Positions 1 to 14,495 are shown, counted from the first letter of the stretch. The stretch: DNA of 64,000 nucleotides from Serinus canaria (GCF_022539315.1 NC_066313.1:72109934-72173933), one strand, 5' to 3'. A program made the numbers and translations. The notes: a model not told the origin generated them from the letters alone.

Positions 1-3000
1 AATTTTATTCTGTTTTCACTTTTCATTGAGAGTCAGGTAAATTGAATCTCATGTTTAGTTATCTAAAGATATATCAAACATGACATTTAGTGGGAGTTTC
101 ACTGAAAAAAACTTGAAGATAATAGTATAGCTAGTAAAAAATATACTGCAAAAAATATCATAAAGAAAATGACAAATGAAACAGGAAAACTAGTTTTTTA
201 TACAATATGCAGAAACTTACTGGCTGGTGATTAATATGTATAATAAATATATACCTTTAATAAAAGCCAACAGTCTACAAGACTAACAAAAGATACAATT
301 TCTCTGAAATCAATTGTTCTAATTATCAAATTTTGTATTTATAGATACAAAAGATAAGCTAGATATAGCTTCTGTTACAATTCTATGGACACAAATGACC
401 ACAGCACCTACTAAACTATAAGAAAAGAAAGTGAACTTTCATAAATGCTTGATAATAGTTTGTTATCTTGCCTACATATGCTTTGGCATTGCTGGGAGCC
501 AGTTTAAACACACCCTGAGAGCAGATTTGAAAATACTGGAGTTACTAGATTTTTTTTTTTTAACAGAATTTTGTCACCCTGTATAGAAATTAGGGCTATG
601 TACAGTCAGTTCCCACTTTGTCTACCATCTATACACTGAGTTTGTTAAAAACAAGATAGAATTTGTTTTGATTGCTGTAATTTGTACACTTGAACAGAAA
701 CATGAGAAAATAACTGGTTTACACTCCAATACTGACTGAATCTAATATCAAAGATTGGCTACTTGGTGATATCCATTAATTCAATACTACTTTTTTCATA
801 AAAATCAAACCACAGCCATTAAAAGCATCACTTTGCCAAGTTTAAATAATCATTGCTTACAAAGCATATTCTGACAGTCAAACCCAAGGCTTTCAGAAAT
901 TACTTTTGGTTGTAGTGATGTGGCTGTTCAGTCCTGAAACTGAGATGCTGCAACAGGATCTAACTGAAACAGATAAAGAATGAATTCTGAAAATCAGGGT
1001 CCTGTTACAGGCAAGCAATCACACATATGGAAAAGATGAGGATAAGCACAAGGCTTGAAAAACTTGTATGTAGAAAAAGTGTACATGCCTGAAAGCAAAG
1101 ATGCATATAGGTGTATGCAGCCTGTGACAGAAGCACATTGAGAGTAAGTGCAAGTTCAAGCCTCATCTCTGAACCTGCATCCCTTTACAAAGCTTCCTAA
1201 GGCACTTCTTACTTCCTCACCAGTTATTTTAGTGATTTGGAAAAAATAAGGGAGCTAGCATGTTTTATATGTATTTTTAAAAAGCAAACTCATTATATTC
1301 CATATATTTCTTCTTTTTTCCTAAAAATTCTAAAATAGGATGGAGGCAATTTTGTTTTTAAGTTAACGCAAACTATTATAGTAATTAGTCATTTGATAAA
1401 GAATAACTATCTATAACAGAGGGTGTCAGTAAAAGAAGTGACAACCAAGAACATAAAATATTTTTCTAAGAAAAACTTTCTTTCCAAGAGTCCCAAATGA
1501 ATCATGATGTATTATTCCCTCATAGGCCTATAGTTCACTACAAGCAATTTTCCCCTTGCAGCTGTCCCTGGACAATCTTCCTTAAAATGCTTCATGGAAA
1601 CCTATATTTTTTTTCCTTTGTTTATTTCTGTATAATTTCTATACTGTGTGTGCCACCTTCCCTTTGCACTGGCACTCTTCCTTTGCTACTATATTTGCTA
1701 TAAAATTCTACCTGCACTGCTGCCATCACCACACATCAGCAATTAGGGCCTGTCTGCTTCCAGCTTACTGGAATCAATTGACCATAGTGGTCATTTTTCC
1801 TAGTAGAAAACCAATTTCCTTATCCTTTGAATTTGGAAAAAAAAATGCATCTGTTTAATCTGAAACCTTGTTTTAGCTCAATTGAAGATACTGCAGAAGT
1901 ATCAGCTCTAGTAAAGGCAAACAAGAGAGATCTTGCCATTTCCTCTTATACTACAATCATGTTTAAAACAAACTCAAACCCCAAAGCTGTGTTACTCACC
2001 AGAGATAACACTGAAGCCCATTTTGCAGCTACATTTTAGTATTTTGCCACCTGTTGTCATTACAAGCATGAGTATTGATCTCCTCAGAAAAAAATTCTCT
2101 GAATTTCATATTCAATGTGGAAGGGTGAAAGAGCAGTATCTTCTAGACAGACAAATATATTAAAAATTACCTTTATTTTTATTATTATTTTTAATACTAT
2201 ATTATTTTAATCACATTATACGAATGAACAAGGAAAAGCTGGTTTCAATAATAGAACTGAGCTCATTCTTGTTGCTACTTCCACATTTATTGGCATTTCT
2301 GTGCACTATGAAAACTGCAGGTGACTGAGATCATATTGAGTGAAAGAAAACATAGAAGTAAATTATCTCTCTTTAATTGTCACGTATAAAAAATATCCGA
2401 TTAAAGGAGATCTTATCAGAAATATCAGTTAACATTTTTAATTAAGCTTGAACACTTAATGGAAGCTCTTTAGTCCTTAAAGAAAATTTAAATCGACAGT
2501 TTTAACAGTTAAATCTAATCATGACTTCTTTGGCCATTGCTAGTGTCTGAGTATTTAGCCACATTTCCAAGGAAAAATCAGTAAATAGTACAGTAAATTA
2601 AATTATTAGTATTTCTTTTAGTGTTAAGATAGCCAAAACCACTGAAAAAATACTATCCTGTAAATTCTATAGAAGCAAAAGCCATTCCAGATTGTTATCC
2701 AGTGCCCAGATTGCCTTTGCTGGGCAAGTGTCAGTGAGCACATTTCAGTAGCTTCTGTCCTTTCTGTCCTTCTGTCCTTGCTCCTTTTTGGTCAGGGCTG
2801 AAGTCAGGACATGCCAGAATGAGCTCCTTGTTTGCAAACTGCAGGTGTGGAGAGACACAGTCCTTCATTATTGCAGTTCTGTGTGTCTCTGTAATTTATA
2901 CAAATTTATGGAAGGAAATAAAGCAGTGCTCTGGTATCTGGGGTTTAGTTTTTGTCAGGTAGATTCCAGATAGTCAAAATTCTGGAGTTTTATGAGTATT

Positions 3001-3147
3001 AATATTTTACACATTTGTACAATCTGCATACCATGCACAGCTTGAAAAGAACATGCAATCTAAAGAACTTTGCATATACCTTTCATAGAGTGATGGATAT
3101 AGACCTTTCTTGTTTGATACATTTCCTGCATATTCTTCAAAACCCCT
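1..3147. other. AT-rich non-coding DNA
   Basis: No open frame here exceeds about 80 codons and none resembles a known protein. The sequence is AT-rich with short A and T runs. A short tandem of the motif TTCTGTCC sits near 2753-2780. I see no recognisable mobile element or RNA gene. Distal regulatory elements of the downstream loci could lie here but cannot be recognised without alignment. Confidence 0.6.
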
Positions 3148-3190
3148 GTTTGTTTGTTTGTTTGTTTGTTTGTTTGTTTGTTTGTTTGTT
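3148..3190. repeat. (GTTT)n tetranucleotide microsatellite
   Basis: About ten uninterrupted GTTT units are visible, followed by a G-rich end (TTGGGGTGG). A pure array of this length is likely to vary between individuals. No coding context. Confidence 0.95.
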
Positions 3191-6060
3191 GGGGTGGTGG
3201 TGTTGTTTAAGAGAAATTAGCAAAACCAAAGTCAACTTTTAAACTTATGAAGCGCTAGAGTTTGGAGGTAGCTGCCATCCTATAAGATTGCTATTGCAGC
3301 AGTTACACTTCCAAATGGAATTGGAAAGATTCAGAGAAATTACAAAGATCCCAATTTGTAACAGAACATTTCCACTGTGTAAAATAATCTACCTTTCTAA
3401 CATTTTTTTTTTCATTCCTAAGAGCAGTAACATAAACTTTTAAAAATCCTAAGTTTAATAAAAATCTAGGAGACAAGAAGCAGAAGAGGAGCTGTTTCCA
3501 AAGTGAAACACTAGAGCACATGGTTCCTGGACATTTTTCCTTCCTGAGTCAAACTTAAAAGTCCTTTTACTCAGTCTCTCAAATCACTCTAGGTCTGCCT
3601 GAAAAATTAAGAATTAAATTCCAAAAATAACCAAGGAGATAAAGATGCCAGAATCTCACTGTTATATACCTGGTGTCCTGGTGTGTGTGTCTCTGTGTGT
3701 CTAGGATGTTCCACATGGCAGGACACCCGTTATGAAACTACTTACTGAAGCATTACCACTTACTTTATCTTGAGCATGTTCAGATCAAGAAGCAGAACCC
3801 ACCCCCTTTTTTCTTCTGGTTTCCTGTTATTGTTGCTGCAGCTGTATATTTTTTCCTCCATTGCACTTTTTGCCTTCAATAAAGAGCTAAGCTGTGACTC
3901 CTGCCTTAAAATTCTGTCAAAATTGTGAATGCTGGTTTTGAATTACTTTGCTACCTGAAGATTGTTGTCAAAGTGACTGTTTCTTCTAAGGAAAGGAGGT
4001 AAGAATATATCCGTTCTACCTACATCATGTTCAGATTCTTGAAGTTCCAGGCATCTCTCTTGGGTTTGATAAGTTAAATTTGAAGGGATTGATGCAAAAT
4101 AAGGTGATGATAAAATATTTAATCCTTCTCAAAGTATTATTTAAAACATCTTTCCTCAAAGTTTTTAACCACAACTGGTAAAAGATTCCTTCTCCTGAGG
4201 ATATTTTTTTTAACCTTACTGTAGAAACATGGAAACTGGGGAGGTTGTTAATATCTATAGGAGATTGCTCTCATTTCCACTGTATTTACTGACAATTTTT
4301 TGGGATGATAAAAATGTTAGTTTTAAAGCAAATAAAACATGCATTTGTAATCTTTTGCTTGCTACACTTTTTTTTAAGCAAGATGGTTACATTTCCTTCT
4401 AGACTGTTCTGTTCTACCATAATCTTGATAATTTCACATTCTTCAGTTTATAATACAGATGTCTAAAATGGTCAACAACTGAAAAATTGGATTTCTTTTC
4501 TTTTCCTGCACAGTTGAAAATACATGTCTCATTTTTCACAGCTAAAGCATCCATCTGCAAGCACACATCCATGCACAAATACACACATATATTATACAAA
4601 TGAGAACGTAATTAACATTTAAATTTTAATCACTGTAGGAAAAGATTTGTGTTATACTTTTCCTTGCCTTTTTGGGGGAGGGTGAGGAGGGTGTTGGTTG
4701 GTTGGTTTGGTTTAATTCTTTGGGTTTGGTCTTGGTTGGCTTTTTTTGCTTTAATAATTTCTTTGACTATCATCATCCATAGAGCTTTTTACTAATCTCA
4801 AGTTAAGTAGAAGTAATTTGCTGTAGAATGCTGTGGAATAAAATACTCAAGTTCATGCCTGGTTGAAAATAATTTCAAAAGGAGATGAGTAGTACTTTTT
4901 AGGGGAAAAGCATTACTATGTGTTTCCTAAGTGATCAGGAACGTGGGATTTAGAAATGCAGCAACATTTGCAGTCTAAAGTAAAAAACACACCACCTCCT
5001 GTTTGGTTACAGCTGAGCACTCAGAATCATTTATTTTATCATTCCTTCAACAGCTATGATTTTGTTTCCCTTAGAGATTATTCATCCAAGGGGAAAAATA
5101 CAACCCTTTTTAAACTTGGTCTCCTTCTTCAAATGCTACCCTCCTCTAAAGCAGACAAGCCCCTTGCAATCACACTCCCTCTTCTCATTTTATATTAGCC
5201 TGGGTCCATATTAACAAGCACAGTGTCAGAAAGAATCATTCTTCATTGTAAGATTTATTATAATAATCTGAAATTCAAATCCCAGGAATGTGAACCTCCA
5301 GTTCATGAGATGAGGCTGTTCTGAATACTACCTGTGCAGCTGATACTTTGGTAGGTGCATAACACCTATAGGTGGTTCCTATAGCTGATATGGGAAAAGC
5401 TGACTGAGTTAAGAATATTGAGCCATGAGAGGATCTGAACAGGTTGTTCTCTGGCAGGCAGCTGCCTCTGGATTGTGTTCAAACTGCCCAGACTAGGCTC
5501 TGAATTTTCACTTTTGCAGGATAAGGACAGTCAGCTAAACCTAGCAATCTGATTCTTAGCACATGAATTAGAAGCCTGTATTCTGAATATGACTGGTGAA
5601 AAAAACTAACACAACTGGTTCTTGAAGAGGCTGAAATTGGTTGAAATTTATCACCCACTATAACAAAGTATGGTTTGCTAACATCAGAAGCTGGGATGAC
5701 TGAGACATCTTTCTCCTTTCCTCACAAGCAATTTTTCCTAAATACTTTTCTACCTGCTGTTACATGAAGCACACATCAGAGTTAAAAACATTAATCCTAG
5801 CTTTTTACCAGTCTATCAATGAAGAAAACTCTACAGCTTCCTCCTAAGGCATCTCTGTGATCCTACAAAGAGTAATTTGGTGTCTTCATTCTCTCTGCTT
5901 ACTGTAAAGCCTCAATATCTTTGCAGAAGGATGGAGTCAGCTCACAGTGAGTTTCCCAAAGATCAGCAGGTGATGTTGGGAGAGAAGTGTGACCAAAATA
6001 GGTCCTGACCCCCAGGCTTCACAGCACTTCTCTTTGTTCAGGAGGCAAAATCCTCATCCC
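3191..6060. other. Non-coding DNA, low-complexity G/T patch
   Basis: No gene is supported. A TTGG/TTTGG-rich low-complexity stretch lies near 4690-4750, and a (TG)n-like stretch near 3680-3700. Short open frames (60-80 codons) are what AT-rich random sequence gives. Confidence 0.55.
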
Positions 6061-6105
6061 AGGGTGCAGTGTGGGAAAAGCAGGAGCACAGCTGAAGAAG
6101 ACTTA

Positions 6106-6130
6106 CTCTCCTGGGTAAGTCCCAGGAGAG
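6106..6130. repeat. Perfect 10-bp inverted repeat with 5-nt loop
   Basis: CTCTCCTGGG at 6106-6115 is the exact reverse complement of CCCAGGAGAG at 6121-6130, separated by TAAGT. The loop and stem edge create GG|GTAAGT, a 5' splice-site match on the + strand. Directly downstream, ACTTACCTGG at 6132-6141 reads CCAG|GTAAGT on the minus strand. Function unknown; it could be a chance palindrome. Confidence 0.8.
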
Positions 6131-6141
6131 GACTTACCTGG

Positions 6142-7806
6142 GAAATGAGGGGCCTGAGATGCTGGCCAGTACCTGACCCTTCAGAGGGGATTTCAAGTAG
6201 TAACTCTGTTTTCCTGGAAGCTGCCTTAAGAGCAAGTATGGCAAGGCTGCTTGGTCACCCACAAGAAACAGCACCACGAACTCAAAAGAGAAAGCCAGAG
6301 AAAGGGCAACTTTTTTCTCCTGTCCCTGTGAGAAAGCAGAAGCCCTGGGGTCTGCTCACTATAACTGAAAGGAGCAAGTAGGTTGTGACTGGTAACAAGA
6401 TAAGTGGCAACAAAGGTAGGTGGCATGAGAAATGTGAGCCAGGGGATGGAGAGCAGAGAACAGATTGTGGTAGTTACTACACAGCTCCAGGGGTTGGAAT
6501 GAGAGGGTGAGTTTTGGCTTCCCTGAGTTCCCAGGTGGTGATGGAGTATCACTTCCCACAGCAAAAGGGTGTAAAAGAAGCTGTGCCCCCACAGACAGTG
6601 AAAGTTTTCCTTTCCCAACCTGAAGCTCAAGAAAGATCTAAAACCTCTTTCCCACCACATCAGCAGATTGCATAGGAATTAAACAAATCATGAAGAGCCT
6701 TTACTCCAGTTGTTCTCAAGGGCTTATCCAAAAAAGGGGAAACCATAACCCTAATCAGTAAGTACACACAAACTGGATTCTGAGCAAAGTTATAAATCTT
6801 GTTTACTTTCTTGAAAACTACCTCTTCCCCTAAATTGCATACATAGATTTCTGGATTAAAAAGAGATTTAAATAACTGTATGTAGTAGGGCAAATCTGTG
6901 ACTTCCCTATTACAGAGGAATAAGATATCATAAAACACCTCCTACTCGCCGGCTGGAAGAAGAAGAATACGTGAGGCAATTTTCCCCTTTCCCATGCATG
7001 TGGGCAGAGGGTGGGCTGGCAAGGGGAAAAAATAGGAGAAAGACTGATTGATACACTACTGAAAAGGCAAAATAGACTAAAAAGGACTGAAAAAACACTA
7101 TTAGCCCAGAGGTAAAGACAGACCAGTCTGCCTAGTGAATAATAGCAAGAACAGAAGTGGTCCATTGGATATTTCTTATCAGACAGTTAAAAGAAGCTTT
7201 ACTTAAAACTTAACTTTCTTGAATAAAATAAAAAGACCTTCAATTTATTTAAGAATTATAAATGAGTTAACAATTACTTGCTTATCCAGCCATTCCAAAA
7301 AGAAAAATTTGCAATAACTGAAGGAACATAAGACAAGGACAAAATTACTCCAACACACTTCCTTAAAAATCATTTTGGTTTCCAAAATTAATGTTCATTT
7401 GAGTAGAGTACTACACTGTAACACTGACGTTAGGCAGGATTTGTGCTGACTGATTGATGCCATCTGTTCGCGACTCCGATGTTACTTTCTCTAGCTTTCA
7501 AATGGGGAAAACAAAAAGCAAAACTAGTTCTTCCCATTCTCAGTTAAGGTGTTTAGTGAATTTAGTAGAATTTTCAACATATTCTGCACCGTTTCTTTGG
7601 GGGGAAAAAAGAAAAAAAAAATAGGACTGGTACCATAACGTTCAGTCGCGGTTTAGCGAAAAGGACTCTGTGCAAGTTATCCGTGCTATAAAGAGAAGGA
7701 AGCATTGTAATTAGCAAGTGTTTTGCTAACAGCTAGAAATGTACATCCACTCCGTAGGCTTGTCGGAACATAAATTGCTTTTTTCTCCCGACATCTGGTA
7801 TGCATT
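6142..7806. other. Non-coding DNA with unusually open minus-strand frames
   Basis: Base composition is slightly less AT-rich than the surroundings between about 5.95 and 6.66 kb. Overlapping open frames of 77-144 codons occur on the minus strand (6226-6660, 6660-6938, 6830-7165) and one of 130 codons on the + strand (5989-6381). None resembles a known protein family, and codon content looks arbitrary (many Leu/Ser/Cys/Trp). I do not annotate them as genes. Confidence 0.5.
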
Positions 7807-7831
7807 AAAAAAAAAAAAAAGGGGGGGGGGG
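7807..7831. repeat. poly(A)14-poly(G)11 homopurine tract
   Basis: Fourteen A are followed directly by eleven G. This homopurine/homopyrimidine block lies about 250 bp upstream of the first CpG island. Its length is likely to be polymorphic or affected by sequencing error. Confidence 0.9.
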
Positions 7832-8079
7832 ACCTGGCAACCAAACTTTGCATATAGCATCTTAAAGAGGCAGCACACAATGGATCACTCCCTTCCTTAA
7901 GTACCGGGGATCCCTCTTCCTGAAACAAACGGAATGAACAGAGCTGGGGGTATCGGGAGAGCCAACCAATTCAGATAAAAACACGCTGAGGGTTACAAAT
8001 CTGCTGTCAGCGGCGTGAGCCTGGGTTTATTGACACTCACAATTTTCAGACAAAATTCCCTCCCGGTTTAATCTGATTA

Positions 8080-9070
<991 letters not shown>

Positions 9071-9364
9071 TACAGGAGACAGCGGTCGGGTAATGGCGTC
9101 TAAGATAGTCGGTGCCTAAAACATGCCCTACGAGAAAGATGGGGAGGGGAAATGAACTTTGGTGGTCCTGAAGGGCTTAGTGATTGCTTCGAACTACTTG
9201 AAAGGCCACTATGAAGGTGACAGTAGTGCCAGATGATGTTGCAAGAGAGCTACATGTACAGTCTTGGGAGGCTCGGTCAGGAGGGTTATTCAAGGCTCGG
9301 AGTTGTCAGGACTGTCTTTGGTGCACTTCAGACATCACTCCTGACCTGGGAGAGGCGTAACAGT

Positions 9365-9425
9365 CCCCCTTCAGGTAGGAGATTGGACTCTTATCACCTC
9401 CAGAAACCTTCCAACCATTATTTAG
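9365..9425 (+). mobile_element. CR1 LINE 3'-end fragment
   Basis: GATTGGACTCTTATCACCTC followed by CTTCCAACC resembles the diverged CR1 3' terminal signature (TTGGACTAGAT...ACCT...CCTTCCAACC) in the forward orientation. Only the extreme 3' end is recognisable. Confidence 0.5.
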
Positions 9426-9512
9426 CGACTCCATGGTTTGTATGCTTGTCAACTTTGATATCTCTGTTTCTCTACACAAATTAAGAACATACAGAAAAGG
9501 ACAAAACTTACC

Positions 9513-9557
9513 AATAAAGTTTTGTGTTTATGTTGTACAAAGAGTAGAGTACAACAT
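9513..9557 (+). terminator. Candidate poly(A) signal with adjacent hairpin
   Basis: AATAAA is at 9513-9518. ATGTTGTAC at 9530-9538 pairs perfectly with GTACAACAT at 9549-9557 across a 10-nt loop. The GT-rich stem would act as the downstream element if transcription comes from the CpG island to the left. Confidence 0.35.
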
Positions 9558-9559
9558 GT

Positions 9560-11194
9560 GGTTTATTATTTTTGCACATTATTTCTGGATGTCCCAGCAT
9601 CTGTAAATCCCTTTATAGTTAGGTGAATGAGATTAAGAATTCATTTGTTTCTATGATGGAAGAAAATTCCTTTGAGACAAACCTTATATCCTGGTTTAAA
9701 CCGCTTGGTTAAACTACAATACCTTAATACAAGAATTTTCAGCTTGTGGGCATCCCTGTCCTGCAGCTACTTACAAAATAAATTAGTTGACCCATTTTGA
9801 ATCTCTTGGCTCACTAAGTGTGGGTAGTTTGAAAGTACTTTTTATCTTAGTATTAAACAGACAAAAACTTTGCCTCAGACATCAGGTGCTGCTGCTAGAA
9901 GATAATAAATCTGTGAAGCAGGTGTTGTGTTGTGCCTCCTCGTTGCATGTGGATCTTGTGATAGATCCTAGGAGTAATCAAATGATAAATCCAAATCTAA
10001 AGAACAGTGGTTTTTTTTTCCCCTCAGTAGCTCAAAGGTGCAGCACTACCAATCAGAACTGTATCTATTTACTCCTGACTATAGAGTCTAATTTATCAAG
10101 ACACCATGTAAACAAAATTAAATTTGTGATAATACACTTGACAACATTCAAGTGGCCTCCTCTAGAAGCAAACATGAGTCTTAACAAAAATTTAATCTCA
10201 CAAGTTCCACTGTAGTCCCAACATGTGTGGGTTTTCATGCTTTTTTTTTTTTTTTTAAGCAAAACTGATATTTTCCTCAGAAACTGTAGCTTTAGGCAAA
10301 AGTAGAAATTTGAAGCATTACTGGTAGCACCTACAATGAGAAATATCTAACTGCAGTATTTAACAAGGAAGGAAAGACTAAGCAGCTGAAATCTCCTTCC
10401 ATTTTTGCAAACACTGTTTAAATTGTTGGGGGTTTTTTTATATCTTTACTGATTTATAAGTAATCAGGACATTTCAATACTTTAAAGGAGCATCCCAGGT
10501 TTCCTGCTTTTTAGCCGAGAAAAAGGATGCTGTTTTGTAGGATCCAGAAGTGTGGGATTTGATCAGAAAAGTTATCTCTTTATGGTTCAGGAGTCATGGA
10601 CTGAACATACATTTCAATGTATTAATAAAAAAAAACCAAAAACCAAAGCATTATAATTAAATCTTCAATTGTATATCTTTTTTCTCATTTACATAACTGA
10701 CCTAACATAGTTCACAATATTTGTTTCTTCAACAAAATCCTGCTGATATTTTTTTAGGATTAATGTCTCTGTGTCAGTTGGAATTATTGGAATTAAGAAT
10801 GAACTCATCCTAAATAATATTTACCATTGCATTCTACATCATATCTGTGCTCTGAGCCCTCACCTGGCTTCTGTCAGGAGTGCTGTGGCTCTGTTGGTTA
10901 ACTTCATCCACAGAAAACCATGAATGTCAGGTTTTCCTTAGGAAGAAAATGCTATCTGCACAAGCCCCCTTTTCAAAGTGTAACACAGCTTAGCACAGCA
11001 TTCTGCACCCTTCTAAGAGGTGCAGAATGGCCTCAGGGAATTCCTTGAGCATTCTCAATCCTCTCTGAAGGCAAAGGGGTAATAGAAAGAAAGAGGTATG
11101 TCTGAATGACATTTTTCTTCACTCTTATGACCTTAATATTGTTCTACAGCCTGTACTTTTTTTGAAGCACAAAAAAAAAATTGTGAGAAGTTCT
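9560..11194. other. Non-coding DNA
   Basis: AT-rich sequence with a T14 run near 10243-10256 and no supported gene. The 142-codon open frame at 9787-10215 opens at a non-ATG codon and has no recognisable domain. Confidence 0.55.
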
Positions 11195-11199
11195 TCACG

Positions 11200-11475
11200 T
11201 ACTCAGAGAATGGTTGAGGTTGGAAGCGACCACTGAAAGTCATTGAGTTCAACCTCCCTGCTCAAGCAGAGTCCCTGGGAGAATTTTACTCAGGATTGCA
11301 TTCAGACATCTTCTGAGTGTCTCTGGGGAAGGAAACTCTACAACATCTCTGAGCAGCCTGTTCTAGCACTCAGTTTACTGCATGATAGAGAAGTTCTTCC
11401 TCATATTCAGGTGGAACTTCTGTGCATCAGTCTCTGCCTGTTGCCTCTTGTTATATTGTGCGGCACCACAAAGTT
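11200..11475 (-). mobile_element. CR1 LINE 3' fragment, minus orientation
   Basis: AGAATGGTTGAGGTTGGAAG followed by CGACC, a GAGTTCAACCTCCCTGCTCA segment and AGAGTCCCTGGGAG is the complement of a CR1 3' end. The part to about 11475 (CAGCCTGTTC, GAAGTTCTTCCTCATATTCA, TGTGCATCAGTC) matches the usual CR1 3' UTR order. The element is truncated at its 5' side, as most avian CR1 copies are. No intact coding sequence remains. Confidence 0.85.
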
Positions 11476-14397
11476 AAACATGAGAAAGGGAGTGTAGGAA
11501 AATGTTATCGAATCTTTTACAAGATAAAGGCCAAATTTTATGTTTTCCAACATTAAAAAAGCACAATGTTCTCAAGTTTTTTAGTGTTGTGATAATAAAC
11601 AGTGATAATAGATAGAATAACAAGTATTGTTTGTGCATTGTACAGATTTGTTTTATCAAACATCTAGTGTGGATATGCATTTGCATGCATGCACAAGTAG
11701 ACTACAAAAGTTTCTGCTAAGAGCTATATAGTGTTACTCCTAAAAAATATGAGAGCTGCCAGTAGAGTGAACTGTCCTCAAAGCTGTTAGCTTTGTTGTA
11801 AAAGAAACTGGGCTTGTTTGTTTGGGTTTTTTGTCCAGAAAAAAAGACCAGAAATGCATTAATGCTTATATAGTGTGAATGATAAGGAGGTGAGGGCTCA
11901 GACGTAAACTGGGGAGATATGCCATTTCATACAGAAGCACATGTATGTTTTGAAATCTAATTTAATTTGAGATTTACACCATCATCCAAAACAAAATTTA
12001 AATAATATTTAACGGTTGATAAAGATTGGGGTGGTTTTTTTCAGCTTTTCAAAATGGTAAAGGAACATGAATGATAAAGTCTACCCATAATTTTTATAAT
12101 GGAATTATAATGGAGTTGGGCACTTCTGGAATTAGTCTTAGACTGGTGCTTTTAATGACATTTGGACAGAGCACTTCCCCAGTTACACCAAATGACAATT
12201 ATTTCTATTTATAATATTGGATTCTGCATTTTTTTCCTATGAGGGTGTGTTTTTGAGGAAAAGCCATAAAAAGAGGTGTTTTATTTTACCAGGGCTTCGG
12301 TGGTTACTTAATAATTGCAACATCCAATCATAGATTAAACTTTGAACAGGTTCATCATAATCAAAGGATTATTCTTCATATTTCAGAATGTGCCAAAGGC
12401 CTTATGTTTCCAGCTTAAGAAAGTATTTAAGCAAATACCTTAGTAAATGATATTGCTTTACTAAAAGACAATATAAATAATAATAATTAAACAATACACA
12501 CATAAAAATGGAAGAAATTATCTTTAGTACAATTATAATGTTAGATCTCTTCAGAATATAAAAACAATATAAACAATTTTTAAATGGTAGAAATAATTTT
12601 AAAGACTATATTGACTTTTAAGAAATGATAATGGTGTTTATGAAAATTAACCAAACAGTCCTTATTCATTATGTGAACAAAACAGTAATTAGAAACAAAA
12701 TTTTAGAAAAAGACATATTTGGACAAATTATTTCAGCTAAATTTTAAATTGCATTGATAACTGTATAAAAAACATGGAGTCAATACTCCCAATTCTCCCC
12801 AGCTTCATAGAGAACATGAATATTCTAATGCATTACTTTGAAAACAGCTGGAAATAGCGCCAGCTCACATTGCTTTTTGCAATTAAAACTGGAAGACAAA
12901 CTATTCTTTCTATGAATAGATCACATTACATGTGAGATTAATATCTGCATTAAAAAATTCATGTTCCATTTGAGACCTTCCTAAAGGTGTCAGTTTTTTT
13001 ACGCTTAAAAATTTCAGGTATAAAAAAGCGATGAACCTTCTTCATTCCACAGTGATTTTTAGGGTAAAATTCCTTTCAGCAGATTGTAGACATCAGTCTT
13101 GTAAACAATTGCACCTGAGCCAGGCATCGTAGGTTCTCCTCTTGGGATACTATTCATCTGACCAGCTTAAAGTTTCTTTAGTCATTTGTGTTAAATTGCA
13201 CCAAATAATCACCTACTTCTTAACGCTGACTGTGAGAGAAAGGACTGCATCACATCCTACCCTTTGCCACCCAGCTGTCCTTTAGAGCTTTGCCTTCTAT
13301 TTAAATATAATCAGCAGAGTAGATTCTGCCTGCATTCCTAAAATATTTAATTTTTTGGATTATATATTTTGACACGTAACTGTTTCAACATAATTTGATT
13401 TCTCTGAGCCTGAATAACCATGAAAATATACCAGAATCAGTTTTATCTACAGTACTTTGGATTACTGAATATTAGCCCTTCTTTTTCTACTGGGCTTGTT
13501 CAGGTTTTTCTTTCCCTGATTTTCAATAGTTGTTTTGAAATATTTACAGATACTGTAAAGTCGTTTCTCTGGGTGTCTCAAATTGAAATTTTCATCACTC
13601 CAAAAGAACAAATATGTACATAAAAACCAAAATTTATACAAAAATTGCTGAACAGGAAAAGCCATGTTTGTAGCTGAAACTGTGCTACGTGAATAAGCAT
13701 CTGAGAGTGTGTTGTACTAAATATTGACTTTGGGAAGTACATAAAATACCAAGAGCATGTTTCAAAGCTTCATTTACCTGGTGCTCTTCTGCATGTAAGA
13801 TGTCATCACTGCCTCAAAAACATACATAAAACCCCAGTACAGCACTCACAGTCTGTAGTTTTAAAATCTTATCTCATCTGCATCACTGACAGATATATCA
13901 GTTTACTGAATTTTACCTCATAACTATACGTCGTTGGCAAAGCTAAATAATATGAGCAAAACTATCGGACTGGTAAAGTAAAAACTAGTCATATATATTT
14001 ATTAGAGCTGATGTGAACAGTCAGCATCAACTTGTACATATCAGGGAAATTCAATTCCATGTAGAAGCCTGAAAAATAATAATAAAAAAAAAAAGACTGA
14101 AAATTTAAAATGTATCAGAAGATTTTATTTTCTGTAAATGGGAAGTTGTATTATGGCATCTACATCACCAAAACCTAAAACCCTCAAAACCCCTAGGAAA
14201 GCACTTAATAACAGAAAAAGTAACAGTTAAGTCTTATGAACAGAAAAAAACAGTGGTTAATGTAATCTGACTTTCTAATGCAAATAATTTTGAACAGATT
14301 GTTAAAATTCCTACTTCCATGTTTTTACAGCAGTATGGAGGGAAGAGAGAAATCTTCAACAAAGTAAATCTAAGTTTACAACTTAAACATTCATCCT
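11476..14397. other. AT-rich non-coding DNA
   Basis: No gene supported. The part from about 12420 to 12770 is extremely AT-rich (runs such as ATAAATAATAATAATT) and could act as a matrix-attachment type sequence, though this cannot be shown from sequence alone. The part near 13.0-13.3 kb has more mixed composition and is a reasonable place to look for a conserved non-coding element. Confidence 0.5.
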
Positions 14398-14495
14398 TGA
14401 TGGATGAGGGGAACTTGCAGGGGGAATTGGACTAAATTATCTTTATAGGTCCTTCCAATTAAACTATTCTCTATTCTATTCTCACACTATTCCCC
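14398..14495 (+). mobile_element. CR1 LINE 3'-end fragment
   Basis: GGGGGAATTGGACTAAATTA followed by TCTTTATAGGTCCTTCCAAT and ending in a short ATTCTATTCT-type repeat is the forward CR1 3' end, including its characteristic terminal microsatellite. Diverged, and only about 100 bp is recognisable. Confidence 0.75.
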
